The position numbers and the translations under genes are program-made. Source: Thermaerobacillus caldiproteolyticus (lineage in GTDB: Bacteria; Bacillota; Bacilli; Bacillales; Anoxybacillaceae). Taken from it: DNA of 64,000 bases. Positions 18,633 to 27,348 of the stretch are shown here, one piece after another. Within the stretch, counting starts at the first letter, position 1. Every line of letters starts with the position of its first letter. The stretch is from assembly GCF_013761245.1 (NCBI RefSeq), contig NZ_JACDUT010000010.1, forward strand, positions 52,323-116,322, read 5' to 3'. Under the pieces are notes generated by a model. That model did not search any database, was not told where the DNA came from, and saw only the letters and a program-made list of their open reading frames with translations.

Positions 18633-19583
18633 GTGTTTAAGAAATTTTTATCAAAGCTTGGGATTGGTTCTGCGAATATTAATCTTGTGCTGCATCATTC
18701 TCAAGTACGCTTAGGAGAGACGATTAGTGGTGAATTTCTCATTGAAGGAGGGACCGTAGAACAGGAGATCAACAAAATTGATATAGAACTCCGGTTAACA
18801 TTAAACCAAAACGGGCAAGTACAAACAAAAACAATGGCAACGGTTCCAGTCGCTTCTGCCTTTGTCATTCAAGCTGGCGAGAAGAAAGTGTTGCCTTTTG
18901 CATATGAATTGCCAAAAACTCTGTCAGTGTCAAGACACGGTATTCATTACACGTTTGTTACCCGTCTTGATATTGCAGGCGGTGTCGATCATTTAGATGA
19001 AGATTCAGTACAAATTCTTCCACCGTTGCCTTTAGAAAAAATCTTCGTTGCCTTTGAAAAGCTGGGTTTCCGGGAAAAGGCAACTTCAGGATCACTAAAA
19101 CCGTATGGCCAAGAATTTGAACTGTTTCCAACTGAGCAATTTAAAGAGACTGTTCAAGAAGTGGAGTTTTTTGCATCGCTAGAAGAAGAAGGAGTTCGTC
19201 TGCTTCTTGAAGTGGACGTATATGCAGGAGTCTTTGGCATACAAGAAAAAGAATTAAAACGGGAAATCTTTTTCCCATATGCAGAATTAGATGTAGACAT
19301 ATTAGCTGACAAACTTCACGAAACAATTCAAGAAATGATCGATCAGCCGTATCAATATGCAGCATCATCTTACATGACTCATTATTCCCATACTCCTCAT
19401 GTGCATGGACACGGAAGTGGCTTGATGGGAGCGATTGGCGGTTTTGCTGCAGGAATGTTTGCGGGAATGTTAGTGGAAGAACTCGTAGGTGACGCCATCG
19501 AGGAAGCATTAGGCTTTGATGAAGAAGCTGAAGAAGAAGGGGTTTTTGACGATTTCTTTGGCGAAGAAGATGAAGAATTTTAA
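18633..19583 (+). CDS. spo0M: sporulation control protein Spo0M
   Basis: The 316-residue protein has the arrestin-like Spo0M fold: FKKFLSKLGIGSANINLVLH, LGETISGEFLIEGG, SRHGIHYTFVTRLDIAGGVD and a C-terminal domain. It is longer than typical Spo0M, adding a His/Gly tract (HGHGSGLMGAIGGFAAGMF) and a very acidic tail (DEEAEEEGVFDDFFGEEDEE). Spo0M influences phosphorelay activity and cell division in Bacillus. It starts at GTG after GGAGAGATGAAAAAGG. It is followed closely by yugP and mpfA, so a four-gene operon with the MerR gene is plausible. Confidence 0.88.
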   Translation: MFKKFLSKLGIGSANINLVLHHSQVRLGETISGEFLIEGGTVEQEINKIDIELRLTLNQNGQVQTKTMATVPVASAFVIQAGEKKVLPFAYELPKTLSVSRHGIHYTFVTRLDIAGGVDHLDEDSVQILPPLPLEKIFVAFEKLGFREKATSGSLKPYGQEFELFPTEQFKETVQEVEFFASLEEEGVRLLLEVDVYAGVFGIQEKELKREIFFPYAELDVDILADKLHETIQEMIDQPYQYAASSYMTHYSHTPHVHGHGSGLMGAIGGFAAGMFAGMLVEELVGDAIEEALGFDEEAEEEGVFDDFFGEEDEEF

Positions 19584-19611
19584 TACTAATACTTGAAAGG
19601 GGAGAAATGTG

Positions 19612-20301
19612 ATGTTATTTCATCCAATGGATATTCTCATCTTTTTAGCCTTTGGACTGTCACTTTGGGCACAATTTAAAGTAAAAGGAACCTTTCATCA
19701 ATGGGCGGAAGTTCATGCTAACTCTTCACTCACGGGAGCTGAGGTAGCAAGAAAGATTCTGGATTCCAACGGTTTATATCATGTTCCCGTTGAATTAGTA
19801 CCTGGTGCATTAACAGACCATTACGATCCATTGTCACGCACCGTTCGATTATCTGAACCTGTTTATTACGGACGTTCTATCGCTGCTGTATCGGTAGCTG
19901 CCCATGAGGTTGGCCATGCGATCCAACATCAACAGTCCTACGGTGCTTTAGTTTTGCGACATCGTATGTTCCCAGTAGTAAATTTCTCTTCTGGAATTGC
20001 TCCATTTCTATTGTTAGGTGGGCTTTTGCTGCATCAAACTTCACTCATTGGGCTTGGCATTATTCTCTTCTCAGCAGCCGTGGCATTTCAATTAGTTACG
20101 CTGCCGGTAGAATTTAATGCAAGTTCTCGTGCCAAAAAACTTCTTCTTGCTGAAGGATTTATCCTCAATGATGAAGTACGTGGAGTGAATAAAGTCTTAA
20201 ATGCTGCTGCATTAACTTATGTAGCTGCCGCATTAATCTCTGCGTTAGAATTAATAAAGTTTATTATGATTTTCTTTCAAGGGAATAATGAGGAAGAATA
20301 A
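19612..20301 (+). CDS. yugP: zinc membrane metallopeptidase YugP
   Basis: The protein has an N-terminal transmembrane helix, a zinc motif HEVGHAIQHQQS, two further hydrophobic helices (SGIAPFLLLGGLLLH; GLGIILFSAAVAFQLVTLP) and a downstream EFNASSRAK motif supplying the third ligand, all typical of the YugP neutral zinc metallopeptidase family. It should sit in the cytoplasmic membrane. ATG 19612 lies 7 bases after GGGGAG; the GTG three bases earlier is less likely. The substrate is unknown. Confidence 0.88.
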   Translation: MLFHPMDILIFLAFGLSLWAQFKVKGTFHQWAEVHANSSLTGAEVARKILDSNGLYHVPVELVPGALTDHYDPLSRTVRLSEPVYYGRSIAAVSVAAHEVGHAIQHQQSYGALVLRHRMFPVVNFSSGIAPFLLLGGLLLHQTSLIGLGIILFSAAVAFQLVTLPVEFNASSRAKKLLLAEGFILNDEVRGVNKVLNAAALTYVAAALISALELIKFIMIFFQGNNEEE

Positions 20302-20320
20302 TGTATAGTTAAAATTAACA

Positions 20321-20367
20321 GGAGGTGGAGTCTCTAGCTGTTTGCATGCAGCTAGAGAGCTTAATTG
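20321..20367 (+). promoter_or_regulatory. Shine-Dalgarno separated from TTG start by a perfect hairpin
   Basis: AGGAGGTGGAG (20320-20330) is followed at once by TCTCTAGCTG / CAGCTAGAGA, a perfect 10-bp stem with an 8-base loop (20331-20358), and then by the TTG start at 20365. The linear spacing is about 36 bases, far too long. Folding the hairpin leaves about 8 bases, an ideal distance. Confidence 0.7.
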
Positions 20368-21699
20368 GAGATAGTTAATTTGCTGATGGTTGGTGTTTTA
20401 ATTGCTTTAACGGCATTCTTTGTTGCATCCGAATTTGCCATTGTCAAAGTACGCAGTACACGTATTGATCAGCTGGTATCTGAAGGAAATCGAAACGCTA
20501 GAGCTGCAAAACGGGTCGTTTCTAATTTGGATGAATATTTATCAGCTTGCCAGCTCGGTATCACTATTACCTCATTAGGGCTTGGATGGCTTGGCGAACC
20601 AACCGTAGAACATTTACTTCATCCGGTATTTGAACGAATGAATTTGAATGAGTCTGTAGCATCTTTCCTTTCTTTTGTGATCGCATTTGCTACAATTACA
20701 TTTTTGCATGTGGTCGTTGGAGAGCTAGCTCCGAAAACATTGGCAATTCAAAAAGCAGAAGCCATTACTTTGTTATTTTCAAGACCTTTAATCTTTTTCT
20801 ACAAAATCATGTATCCGTTTATTTGGGCATTAAATAGCTCATCCCGTGTCGTTACCGGATTATTTGGGCTAAAACCTGCAGCGGAACATGAAATCGCTCA
20901 TTCAGAGGAAGAATTGCGACTGATTTTATCCGAAAGTTATAAGAGTGGAGAAATTAATCAGTCAAAATATAAATACGTAAACAATATTTTTGAGTTTGAC
21001 AATCGGATCGCTAAAGAAATTATGGTACCCCGTACTGAAATTATCGCATTAGATAAAAATGATTCGATTGTGGACCATTTTGAAATTATAAAACAAGAAA
21101 AATATACGCGCTATCCTGTTATAGATGGGGATAAAGACCATATCGTTGGCATGGTGAACATAAAGGAAATATTAACAGATTGCATTCAAACTCCAGAGGC
21201 AGTTGAAAAAAAGTTAGACGATTATATTCGTCCAATTATTCAAGTAATCGAATCTATCCCTATTCACGATTTACTTGTAAAGATGCAGCGTGAACGGGTT
21301 CATATGGCAATCTTAGTTGATGAATACGGAGGAACAGCAGGGCTTGTGACGGTTGAGGATATATTAGAGGAAATTGTCGGTGAGATTCAAGACGAGTTTG
21401 ATATAGACGAGGTTCCAATGATTCGCAAAGTAAACGAACATACCACTATTGTTGATGGAAAAGTATTGATTGAAGACGTAAATGATTTACTCGGAACGGA
21501 TATCGATGATACGGATGTTGATACGATTGGTGGCTGGATTTTAACTGAAAAATTTGATATTCAACAAGGTGGCATTCTTTCCTACGGCGATTACGAATTT
21601 AAAGTGTTAAAAATGGAAGGTCATCATGTCCAATTAGTTGAAATCACAAAACGTGTAAAGGCTCCTTCTCTTATTGTACAAGAAGCGACAATAGAATAG
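20365..21699 (+). CDS. mpfA: CNNM/CorC-family magnesium efflux protein MpfA (YhdP)
   Basis: The 444-residue protein has a DUF21/CNNM membrane domain (residues 1-190, with FFVASEFAIVKVRSTRID, CQLGITITSLGLGWLGEP and ELAPKTLAIQKAE), two CBS domains (about 205-330: EIMVPRTEIIALD; MAILVDEYGGTAGLVTVEDI) and a C-terminal CorC_HlyC domain. B. subtilis MpfA exports Mg2+. The N-terminus MEIVNLLM fits the family start, supporting TTG 20365 despite the displaced ribosome binding site. A terminator follows. Confidence 0.9.
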   Translation: MEIVNLLMVGVLIALTAFFVASEFAIVKVRSTRIDQLVSEGNRNARAAKRVVSNLDEYLSACQLGITITSLGLGWLGEPTVEHLLHPVFERMNLNESVASFLSFVIAFATITFLHVVVGELAPKTLAIQKAEAITLLFSRPLIFFYKIMYPFIWALNSSSRVVTGLFGLKPAAEHEIAHSEEELRLILSESYKSGEINQSKYKYVNNIFEFDNRIAKEIMVPRTEIIALDKNDSIVDHFEIIKQEKYTRYPVIDGDKDHIVGMVNIKEILTDCIQTPEAVEKKLDDYIRPIIQVIESIPIHDLLVKMQRERVHMAILVDEYGGTAGLVTVEDILEEIVGEIQDEFDIDEVPMIRKVNEHTTIVDGKVLIEDVNDLLGTDIDDTDVDTIGGWILTEKFDIQQGGILSYGDYEFKVLKMEGHHVQLVEITKRVKAPSLIVQEATIE

Positions 21700-21722
21700 C
21701 ACAGCGAATAAAGTGACGAAAG

Positions 21723-21755
21723 ACGGCAGCAATAGATGGCTGCCGTTTATTTTTT
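21723..21755 (+). terminator. terminator of the mpfA unit
   Basis: ACGGCAGC / GCTGCCGT stem followed by TTATTTTTT. Confidence 0.9.
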
Positions 21756-21814
21756 GCGAAAAAGACAAGTTCTTTATATGTAGGGCAGGAAAGAAAATAC
21801 AACTGAGGAGAGAA

Positions 21815-21887
21815 GAAATTATTGAAAAAGGCAATTATAGTGGGGAGTATTTTGTTAGTGATGTTGAGTAATAAAAAAGTTGTTTAA
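21815..21887 (+). pseudogene. signal-peptide stub
   Basis: GAGGAGAGAAGAAATTA precedes TTG 21822, giving MKKAIIVGSILLVMLSNKKV and then a stop. It looks like the first 15 residues of a secreted or lipoprotein gene joined to the repeat array that follows. Confidence 0.4.
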
Positions 21888-21994
21888 ATTATAAAAATGT
21901 CATTTAAAAAATAAAAAAGTCGTTTAGTTTTTTATTCAACAAACGGGCCATATTGTTGAATAGCGTACCAGTTATTTTAAAGGAAAATACTTAT
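21878..21994 (+). repeat. left AT-rich repeat array with terminal hairpin
   Basis: Three tandem units of the form AAAAAGTYRTTTA are followed by the perfect inverted repeat TATTCAACAA ... TTGTTGAATA (21951-21980 region). The same order of elements occurs inverted at 23016-23215, on the other side of yoaS-yozG. Confidence 0.7.
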
Positions 21995-22254
21995 AATTAA
22001 CGGGATGTTGCACAATAAGCCCAATATCCTTCTTTTGATGTTTTTTGTGTTTGATATTTTAATTTTAAGAAGCATCTCTGATTTCACGGAGATGCTTCTA
22101 TAATTATATGAGAATCAATGGTAAGGTTTTCCCGACTTCAAGTTTCCGGTCAAATTTAACAACAAATTTTTATCAATATTTAATAAATTTTTATTTTAAA
22201 ACGATAAATAATGTATTAAAATTTATTCAAAAATAAATTAGTGAGGTGCTTTTT
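21995..22254. other. leader region of yoaS-yozG
   Basis: It contains AGAAGCATCTCTGATTTC / GGAGATGCTTCT, a hairpin near 22068-22098 that could be a terminator, and the GAGGTG site before yoaS. No other gene is seen. Confidence 0.45.
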
Positions 22255-22734
22255 ATGAAACGAGAAACACTCTTTTTAAAGATAGCTGTTATTCTTATTG
22301 GAATCCCAGTTCTTGCTTTGTGCATATTTTTGGTGCCTGAGATAGCGAATTATGCAGCAGAATTGTTTCCAGATAATGCTTATATGAAATATCTCGTTTT
22401 AATCGATTTGTATGCAACGGCGATACCTTTTTACTTTGCTCTGTATCAGACTTTCAGACTTTTAAGCTATATTGATAAAAACAAAGCCTTCTCAGAATTA
22501 TCGGTAAAAGCTTTAAAGGTTATCAAATACTGTGCATTCACCATCAGCGGATTGTATGTGGTAGGCATGCCACTCTTCTATCTCATGGCGGAGGTAGACG
22601 ACGCCCCAGGTATCATGCTAATCGGATTGGGCATTATTTTTGCTTCAACGATTATTGCAGTCTTTGCTGCTGTTCTCCAAAGGCTTTTACAAGAAGCCAT
22701 CGATATAAAATCAGAAAATGATTTAACGATCTGA
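22255..22734 (+). CDS. yoaS: DUF2975 membrane protein, YoaS-like
   Basis: The 159-residue protein has four hydrophobic helices (about 8-29, 46-68, 87-111, 121-146) and matches the DUF2975 pattern, including LIDLYATAIPFYFALYQTF and a cytoplasmic KNKAFSELSVKALKVIKYCA loop. ATG 22255 follows GAGGTG at a 7-base spacing. It is paired with a small Cro/C1 regulator, as yoaS is with yozG in B. subtilis. The role is unknown, perhaps membrane sensing for the paired regulator. Both genes lie inside an inverted repeat pair. Confidence 0.85.
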   Translation: MKRETLFLKIAVILIGIPVLALCIFLVPEIANYAAELFPDNAYMKYLVLIDLYATAIPFYFALYQTFRLLSYIDKNKAFSELSVKALKVIKYCAFTISGLYVVGMPLFYLMAEVDDAPGIMLIGLGIIFASTIIAVFAAVLQRLLQEAIDIKSENDLTI

Positions 22735-22744
22735 GGTGAATAAC

Positions 22745-22960
22745 ATGCCAATTATCATCAATATTGATGTGATGCTGGCTAAAAGGAAAATGAGCGTCAC
22801 AGAACTTTCGGAGAGGGTTGGAATCACGATGGCTAATCTTTCTATATTGAAAAATGGAAAGGCAAAGGCGATTCGATTATCAACTTTAGAGGCGATTTGT
22901 AAGGCTTTAGAATGTCAACCCGGAGATATTTTAGAATACCGAAGTGATGAAGACACCTAA
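22745..22960 (+). CDS. yozG: Cro/C1-type HTH regulator, YozG-like
   Basis: This 71-residue protein is almost entirely one helix-turn-helix domain: IIINIDVMLAKRKMSVTELS, ERVGITMANLSILKNGKA and STLEAICKALECQPGDILEY, the HTH_26 arrangement. CTGAGGTGAATAAC lies before ATG 22745, ten bases after the yoaS stop, so the two are cotranscribed. Confidence 0.88.
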   Translation: MPIIINIDVMLAKRKMSVTELSERVGITMANLSILKNGKAKAIRLSTLEAICKALECQPGDILEYRSDEDT

Positions 22961-23015
22961 TATATAATAGATTTCAAAATCTATTGAAATTTCTTTCTGA
23001 TTCAAACATAGCCTG

Positions 23016-23215
23016 TATTAACTTGTTTAACAATCGGGCGCGATTGTCGAATAAGAATCCTTAGATTTAAACGACTTTTTTGTAATAGTTTTGAGTTCGG
23101 TAAAGCATTTTATATCAAAAATTAAACAACTTTATTTTAACCCCGTCCTAAATCAGAACGGGGTTTTGTGTGTTTGAGGTTATAAAATTAAATAACTTTA
23201 TTGTAATCTTACAAG
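23016..23215 (-). repeat. right AT-rich repeat array with terminal hairpin, inverted copy
   Basis: Read on the minus strand it has AAAGTTATTTAA, AAAGTTGTTTAA and AAAAAAGTCGTTTAAA units, then a hairpin with ACAATCG / CGATTGT arms (23021-23041). This is the same order as the left array at 21878. A gene terminator (23139-23168) is embedded. Confidence 0.65.
23139..23170 (+). terminator. terminator, probably of yoaS-yozG
   Basis: AACCCCGT / ACGGGGTT stem with a T-tract, inside the right repeat array. Confidence 0.75.
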
Positions 23216-23240
23216 TGATTGGGATTAATGTTTTTTAGTT

Positions 23241-23773
23241 CCCCATGAGCTGTTAGATGGAGGAATGATAGGGATTAGGTTAATCATTAAAATGGGAATG
23301 TTAAAGTCGGGCTTACGATTATTTTGCTGAGTACTCCACTTTATGTCATTGCTTGGTTTTATTATCGACCTTATTTTTATAACAGTTTACATGGTATGCT
23401 TCTTTCATTACTTATGATTGATATTCTCTCTCCATGAAGAGGAAGTCTTGAAATCCCCATTCTTATAAGTTCCATCATCGGTGGGATACTTGTTGGTACA
23501 GGAATTGGAATTATGTTACGTCATGATACAAGTACGGGAGGAACAGATTTATTGGCGCAATTCATTTCAAGGTTAACGAACTATAATGTCGGTATTCTTA
23601 TTCTTGACGGAATCGTAATTCTTTGCGGAAGCTGGATTGTTGGACCAGACATTTTTTTATACTCGGCGATAGTGATGACCGTGGTTGGAACAGTAATAAC
23701 GATGCTTACTTCCATTAACAAACAGAACGGAAAGGATAGACGCCGCAAACGTCTATCCTTTTCTTTTTCTTAA
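23241..23773 (+). pseudogene. YitT-family membrane protein, degraded
   Basis: Pieces in two frames match the YitT/DUF161 family: HELLDGGMIGIRLIIK, then VKVGLTIILLSTPLYVIAWF, YNSLHGMLLS, an in-frame TGA near 23436, then ISSIIGGILVGTGIGIMLRH, STGGTDLLAQFISRLTNYNV and IVGPDIFLYSAIVMTVVGTV. The N-terminal half and the C-terminal DUF2179 domain are absent. The frame now reads through a terminator hairpin to 23773. Confidence 0.75.
23731..23767. terminator. terminator between converging units
   Basis: AAAGGATAGACG / CGTCTATCCTTT is a perfect 12-bp stem followed by TCTTTTTCT. Confidence 0.85.
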
Positions 23774-23781
23774 CCGTTCAC

Positions 23782-24495
23782 TCAAGGTTTGGTTTCTTTT
23801 GAATTAACTTTGTTGCATAATTTGTATAAATAATAGGCTCCGCGAAGTTGTTCCATAATCAAGTAATCCATATAACTAAGAGAATCTTTAGCAATTTTTC
23901 TTGCATGGGCAATATTGTTGCTGTCAAATTCATTTATTATTTCTCGTATAGTGTCTAATGAATATACCGCTGATCGAAGTGTTCGAATGATCAATAGTTT
24001 ACGAACATCCGCAGGGCTATATTTTCTGTATCCGTTTTCCTTATCCCGCTCTGGCATAATTAAACCTTCTTTTTCCCAGTGCCTAAGTGTTGTACTAGGT
24101 ACATCAATCTCTTTTGCGACTTCCCCAATCGTAAACCAATCCTTCTTTTTCCTAGTTAAAAATAATCTATTAGGATCATCCATTTCCAGTGCTTTCAGAG
24201 CTTGTTCAGCCCTTCTTCTTTCACGATATAGATTGGCTTGAACTTCATTAACAAGCCATAGTGCCTCGGTTATTTTATTTTGCTGCACAAGAGGCATGAT
24301 TTTTCGTATTAGGTCCATACCAAACCCTGGATACATGGCACGAATACATTCAAAATAAGCAACATGCACTTCTGTGTAGATGCGATAACCATTTGGCTTT
24401 CTTTCGGGAGGAGGAACAATTCCCCATGATTCATAATGTCTTAAAGCACTTGTGCTGATATTTAATTTCCGAGCAATGTCAATGGGTCTAATCAC
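23782..24495 (-). CDS. double-HTH MerR-family regulator
   Basis: The 237-residue protein contains two complete MerR DNA-binding modules: residues 1-70 (RPIDIARKLNISTSALRHYE, VPPPERKPNGYRIYT) and about 118-185 (FTIGEVAKEIDVPSTTLRHW, EGLIMPERDKENGYRKYS). A helical segment lies between them and a short Tyr-rich tail follows. GTG 24495 is chosen because CAAGGAGG lies 7 bases upstream; a longer frame begins at 24549. It is divergent from the UvrA-like gene, and the shared intergenic region carries two copies of a 30-base motif, so it probably controls that gene and itself in response to a drug. Confidence 0.85.
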   Translation of the reverse strand: MIRPIDIARKLNISTSALRHYESWGIVPPPERKPNGYRIYTEVHVAYFECIRAMYPGFGMDLIRKIMPLVQQNKITEALWLVNEVQANLYRERRRAEQALKALEMDDPNRLFLTRKKKDWFTIGEVAKEIDVPSTTLRHWEKEGLIMPERDKENGYRKYSPADVRKLLIIRTLRSAVYSLDTIREIINEFDSNNIAHARKIAKDSLSYMDYLIMEQLRGAYYLYKLCNKVNSKETKP

Positions 24496-24589
24496 ATAAA
24501 AACCTCCTTGCCTTGATATAAATGAACGAATATGACGGATATTTGTCAATAAACCTCTTCAATACTGGTAAATGTTAAGCAAACATTAT

Positions 24590-24620
24590 CACTTGCACTA
24601 ATGTCGTCGTTTAATGGAAC
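24590..24620. promoter_or_regulatory. putative MerR operator, copy 1
   Basis: CACTTGCACTAATGTCGTCG followed by TTTAATGGA. It resembles copy 2 at 24822 with three bases inserted, and lies close to the start of the divergent MerR gene. Confidence 0.55.
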
Positions 24621-24821
24621 ATACACCTTATTTTAAAGCATAATATCCGTGTATTAATTTCGAATGATAATATACTGTGCTTTATGGTAAGTGACGTTTC
24701 TGTCTTTATTTGTTTTATAGAGAAAAAGGTGTGAACCTTATTGATAAACATTAAAGCGTAGATGACGGATTTTTATATATTGAAAGTTGATATTTTAATT
24801 ATGTTTTTTCCTAAAGTTTAG

Positions 24822-24855
24822 CACTTGCATCAATGTTGTACAATGGAGGTTGAAC
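24822..24855 (+). promoter_or_regulatory. putative MerR operator/promoter, copy 2
   Basis: CACTTGCATCAATGTTGTAC followed by AATGGA. TACAAT at 24839-24844 could be a -10 element, with a poor -35 upstream as in activator-dependent MerR promoters. Confidence 0.5.
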
Positions 24856-24879
24856 GGTAAAATTAAAGGAGGTATGAAT

Positions 24880-27348
24880 TTGAACGATAAGATTATTATT
24901 GAAGGCGCGCGGGAAAATAATTTAAAAAACATTTCATTGACCATTCCAAAAAATAAGTTTATTGTCTTGACTGGACCATCCGGTTCGGGAAAAACGTCGT
25001 TAGCAATGGATATACTACATCGAGAATGTCAAAGGCAATATATGGAATCTATAGGGATGACCATTGACTTTATCAGTAAACCTAAAGTTGATTTCATGAT
25101 AGGTCTATCCCCTTCTATCATTGTTGGACAACATGTGACCAATCGTAATCCTCGCTCAACTGTTGGGACCGTAACCGATATGTATACTTATTTACGGGTT
25201 ATCTATGAAAAGTTAGGGGAACGTAAATGCTTTAATTGCCAAACGACAACTTTGCCATCCCTGGAAAACCCAGCTCCCGATGAAGAATCATCAGGTTACA
25301 AACAATATATCTACTGTCCAAATTGTCATCAGCGTTTAGAAAAACTCACCCTATCCGATTTTTCATTTAATACTCCCGATGGGGCCTGCCCGACGTGCGA
25401 TGGATTGGGGAAGGTTGATGATATTCGTATCGAATATGTATTCAATGAGGACTTCAGTTTAAGTGAAGGTTGTGTAAACATTTGGAACGGAGCTTATGGA
25501 GAATACCAGAAGAGTATCTTTAAAGCAGCTTGCGATTATTATGGTATTCCGATTGATGAAAATCTCCCATTAAAACATTTTACTGATCAACAACGCGCTT
25601 TGTTATTTTATGGGGTAGAAAGCAAGGAATTTACATCCTATTTTCCTGACAAACAACCTCCCAAAACGGTGAGGGCCGGAAAATTTGAAGGTGTTCTTAC
25701 CGGAATGAGGAGAAGATACAATGAAAAAGGCGGGAATTCAGGAGAAGCGCATCTTTTTTATTCGCAACAATGTCCCGATTTCCAAGGAAAGCGATTAAAA
25801 AAAGAGAGCAGGGAAGTGCTGGTAGCAGGAACCCCGATAACGGACGTTTCTAATTATTCCCTTGAAGAATTGCTATCATGGTTAACAGAGTTGCAGAGAT
25901 CTCTGACACCAGAAAATAAAACAATGGTTGAAACATTTTTACATGATCTAATTGTAAAAGTTAGAAGAGTTATCAATGTTGGATTAGGGTATCTATCCCT
26001 TGATAGACAAACGATAACCCTTTCTGGAGGGGAAGCTCAACGTTTAAGGTTAGCTTCCATTATTGGCTCAGCTCTGACAGGTGTTCTCTATATTCTGGAT
26101 GAGCCAACAACTGGACTTCACCCAAAGGATACAAAAGAGCTGGTTGAAGTCATGAAGCAGCTTAGAGATTTAGGCAATACGGTTCTTGTCATTGAACATG
26201 ATGTGAATGTGATGCAAGAGGCAGATTATATTATCGACATGGGACCAGGTGCTGGAAATTTGGGCGGTACTGTAGTAGGTGAGGGAAGCTTACGGGAATT
26301 AATGGAACAAAAACATTCCGTTACCGGGGCATTCTTAAGAAACAGGTCAATACCTACGATAAACCGGCGAAAAGGAACAGGAAAGTATTTGACAATTCAT
26401 AACGCTAATAAGCATAATTTGAAAAATATAACAGTCTCTTTTCCGCTAGGCTGTTTAATTTCTGTAACGGGAGTGTCCGGCTCAGGCAAGTCCACGTTAG
26501 TTTTTGATGTACTTTCAACAGGGAAAAGCGGCGTTTATGATGGTTGTGAAAAAATTACCGGGTTTGAGGATGTTGATAAAGTTATTACAGTTGGACAGTC
26601 GCCACTGAGCAGAATGAAACGTTCGAATATTGCCACTTATACGGAAGTATTTACATTCATTCGAAATTTGTATGCAAGTCTGCCGGAATCAAAGAAACAT
26701 AATTTTGATGCAAAGGACTTTTCTTTTAATACACCTGGTGGACGATGTGAGAACTGCCAAGGCATGGGGTTCGTTTCTTTGGACATGCACTTCCTTCCTG
26801 AGTTTGAAGTGGAGTGTCCGGTTTGTCACGGCAAAAGGTTTGAAGAAAAAATACTTAAGGTAAAGTATAAGGGGTATTCTATTTCAGATCTTCTAGATCT
26901 ATCAATTGAAGAGAGCCTGCCTATATTTGAAGATCACAAAAAAATTGCGCCAATGATTCAATTATTATGTGAGATTGGACTTGGTTACTTAAAATGGGGA
27001 CAATCTCTCACCACATTGTCTGGAGGCGAGGGGCAACGACTGAAATTAGCAAAGGAATTAAAGAATCAGACAAACAACCATACCCTTTATTTATTGGATG
27101 AACCATCCACTGGATTACACCCAACAGATGTAAACAAGTTACTTGTCTTGCTAAATAGGCTAGTAGATGCAGGTAATACTGTCATTGTTGTCGAACATAA
27201 TAGTGATATCATCCGTGCTTCTGATTGGGTAATCGATCTGGGACCAGAAGGAGGAAGTGCCGGAGGAATGATTGTTGCAGAGGGGACACCTGAAGAGATA
27301 GCGAATATGAATAGCTCTTACACAGGTGAATATCTAAAATTAAATTAA
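24880..27348 (+). CDS. UvrA-like ABC protein of the drug-resistance type
   Basis: The 822-residue protein carries two UvrA-type ATPase modules: Walker A GPSGSGKTS and GVSGSGKST, signatures LSGGEAQRLRLAS and LSGGEGQRLKLAK, Walker B ILDEPTTGLH and LLDEPSTGLH. It also has Cys4-type zinc modules (CFNC...CPNC, CPTCDGLG; CENCQGMGF...CPVCHGKRF). It is about 130 residues shorter than true UvrA, apparently by loss of the UvrB-interaction region. Paralogs of this kind (DrrC-type) protect against DNA-binding drugs. TTG 24880 is the start, 7 bases after AAAGGAGGT. It is divergent from the double-MerR regulator. Confidence 0.85.
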   Translation: MNDKIIIEGARENNLKNISLTIPKNKFIVLTGPSGSGKTSLAMDILHRECQRQYMESIGMTIDFISKPKVDFMIGLSPSIIVGQHVTNRNPRSTVGTVTDMYTYLRVIYEKLGERKCFNCQTTTLPSLENPAPDEESSGYKQYIYCPNCHQRLEKLTLSDFSFNTPDGACPTCDGLGKVDDIRIEYVFNEDFSLSEGCVNIWNGAYGEYQKSIFKAACDYYGIPIDENLPLKHFTDQQRALLFYGVESKEFTSYFPDKQPPKTVRAGKFEGVLTGMRRRYNEKGGNSGEAHLFYSQQCPDFQGKRLKKESREVLVAGTPITDVSNYSLEELLSWLTELQRSLTPENKTMVETFLHDLIVKVRRVINVGLGYLSLDRQTITLSGGEAQRLRLASIIGSALTGVLYILDEPTTGLHPKDTKELVEVMKQLRDLGNTVLVIEHDVNVMQEADYIIDMGPGAGNLGGTVVGEGSLRELMEQKHSVTGAFLRNRSIPTINRRKGTGKYLTIHNANKHNLKNITVSFPLGCLISVTGVSGSGKSTLVFDVLSTGKSGVYDGCEKITGFEDVDKVITVGQSPLSRMKRSNIATYTEVFTFIRNLYASLPESKKHNFDAKDFSFNTPGGRCENCQGMGFVSLDMHFLPEFEVECPVCHGKRFEEKILKVKYKGYSISDLLDLSIEESLPIFEDHKKIAPMIQLLCEIGLGYLKWGQSLTTLSGGEGQRLKLAKELKNQTNNHTLYLLDEPSTGLHPTDVNKLLVLLNRLVDAGNTVIVVEHNSDIIRASDWVIDLGPEGGSAGGMIVAEGTPEEIANMNSSYTGEYLKLN

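Noticed and set aside
24880..27348. True excinuclease UvrA
   Set aside because: It is about 130 residues too short, lacks the UvrB-interaction region and is linked to a drug-type MerR regulator, not to uvrB.
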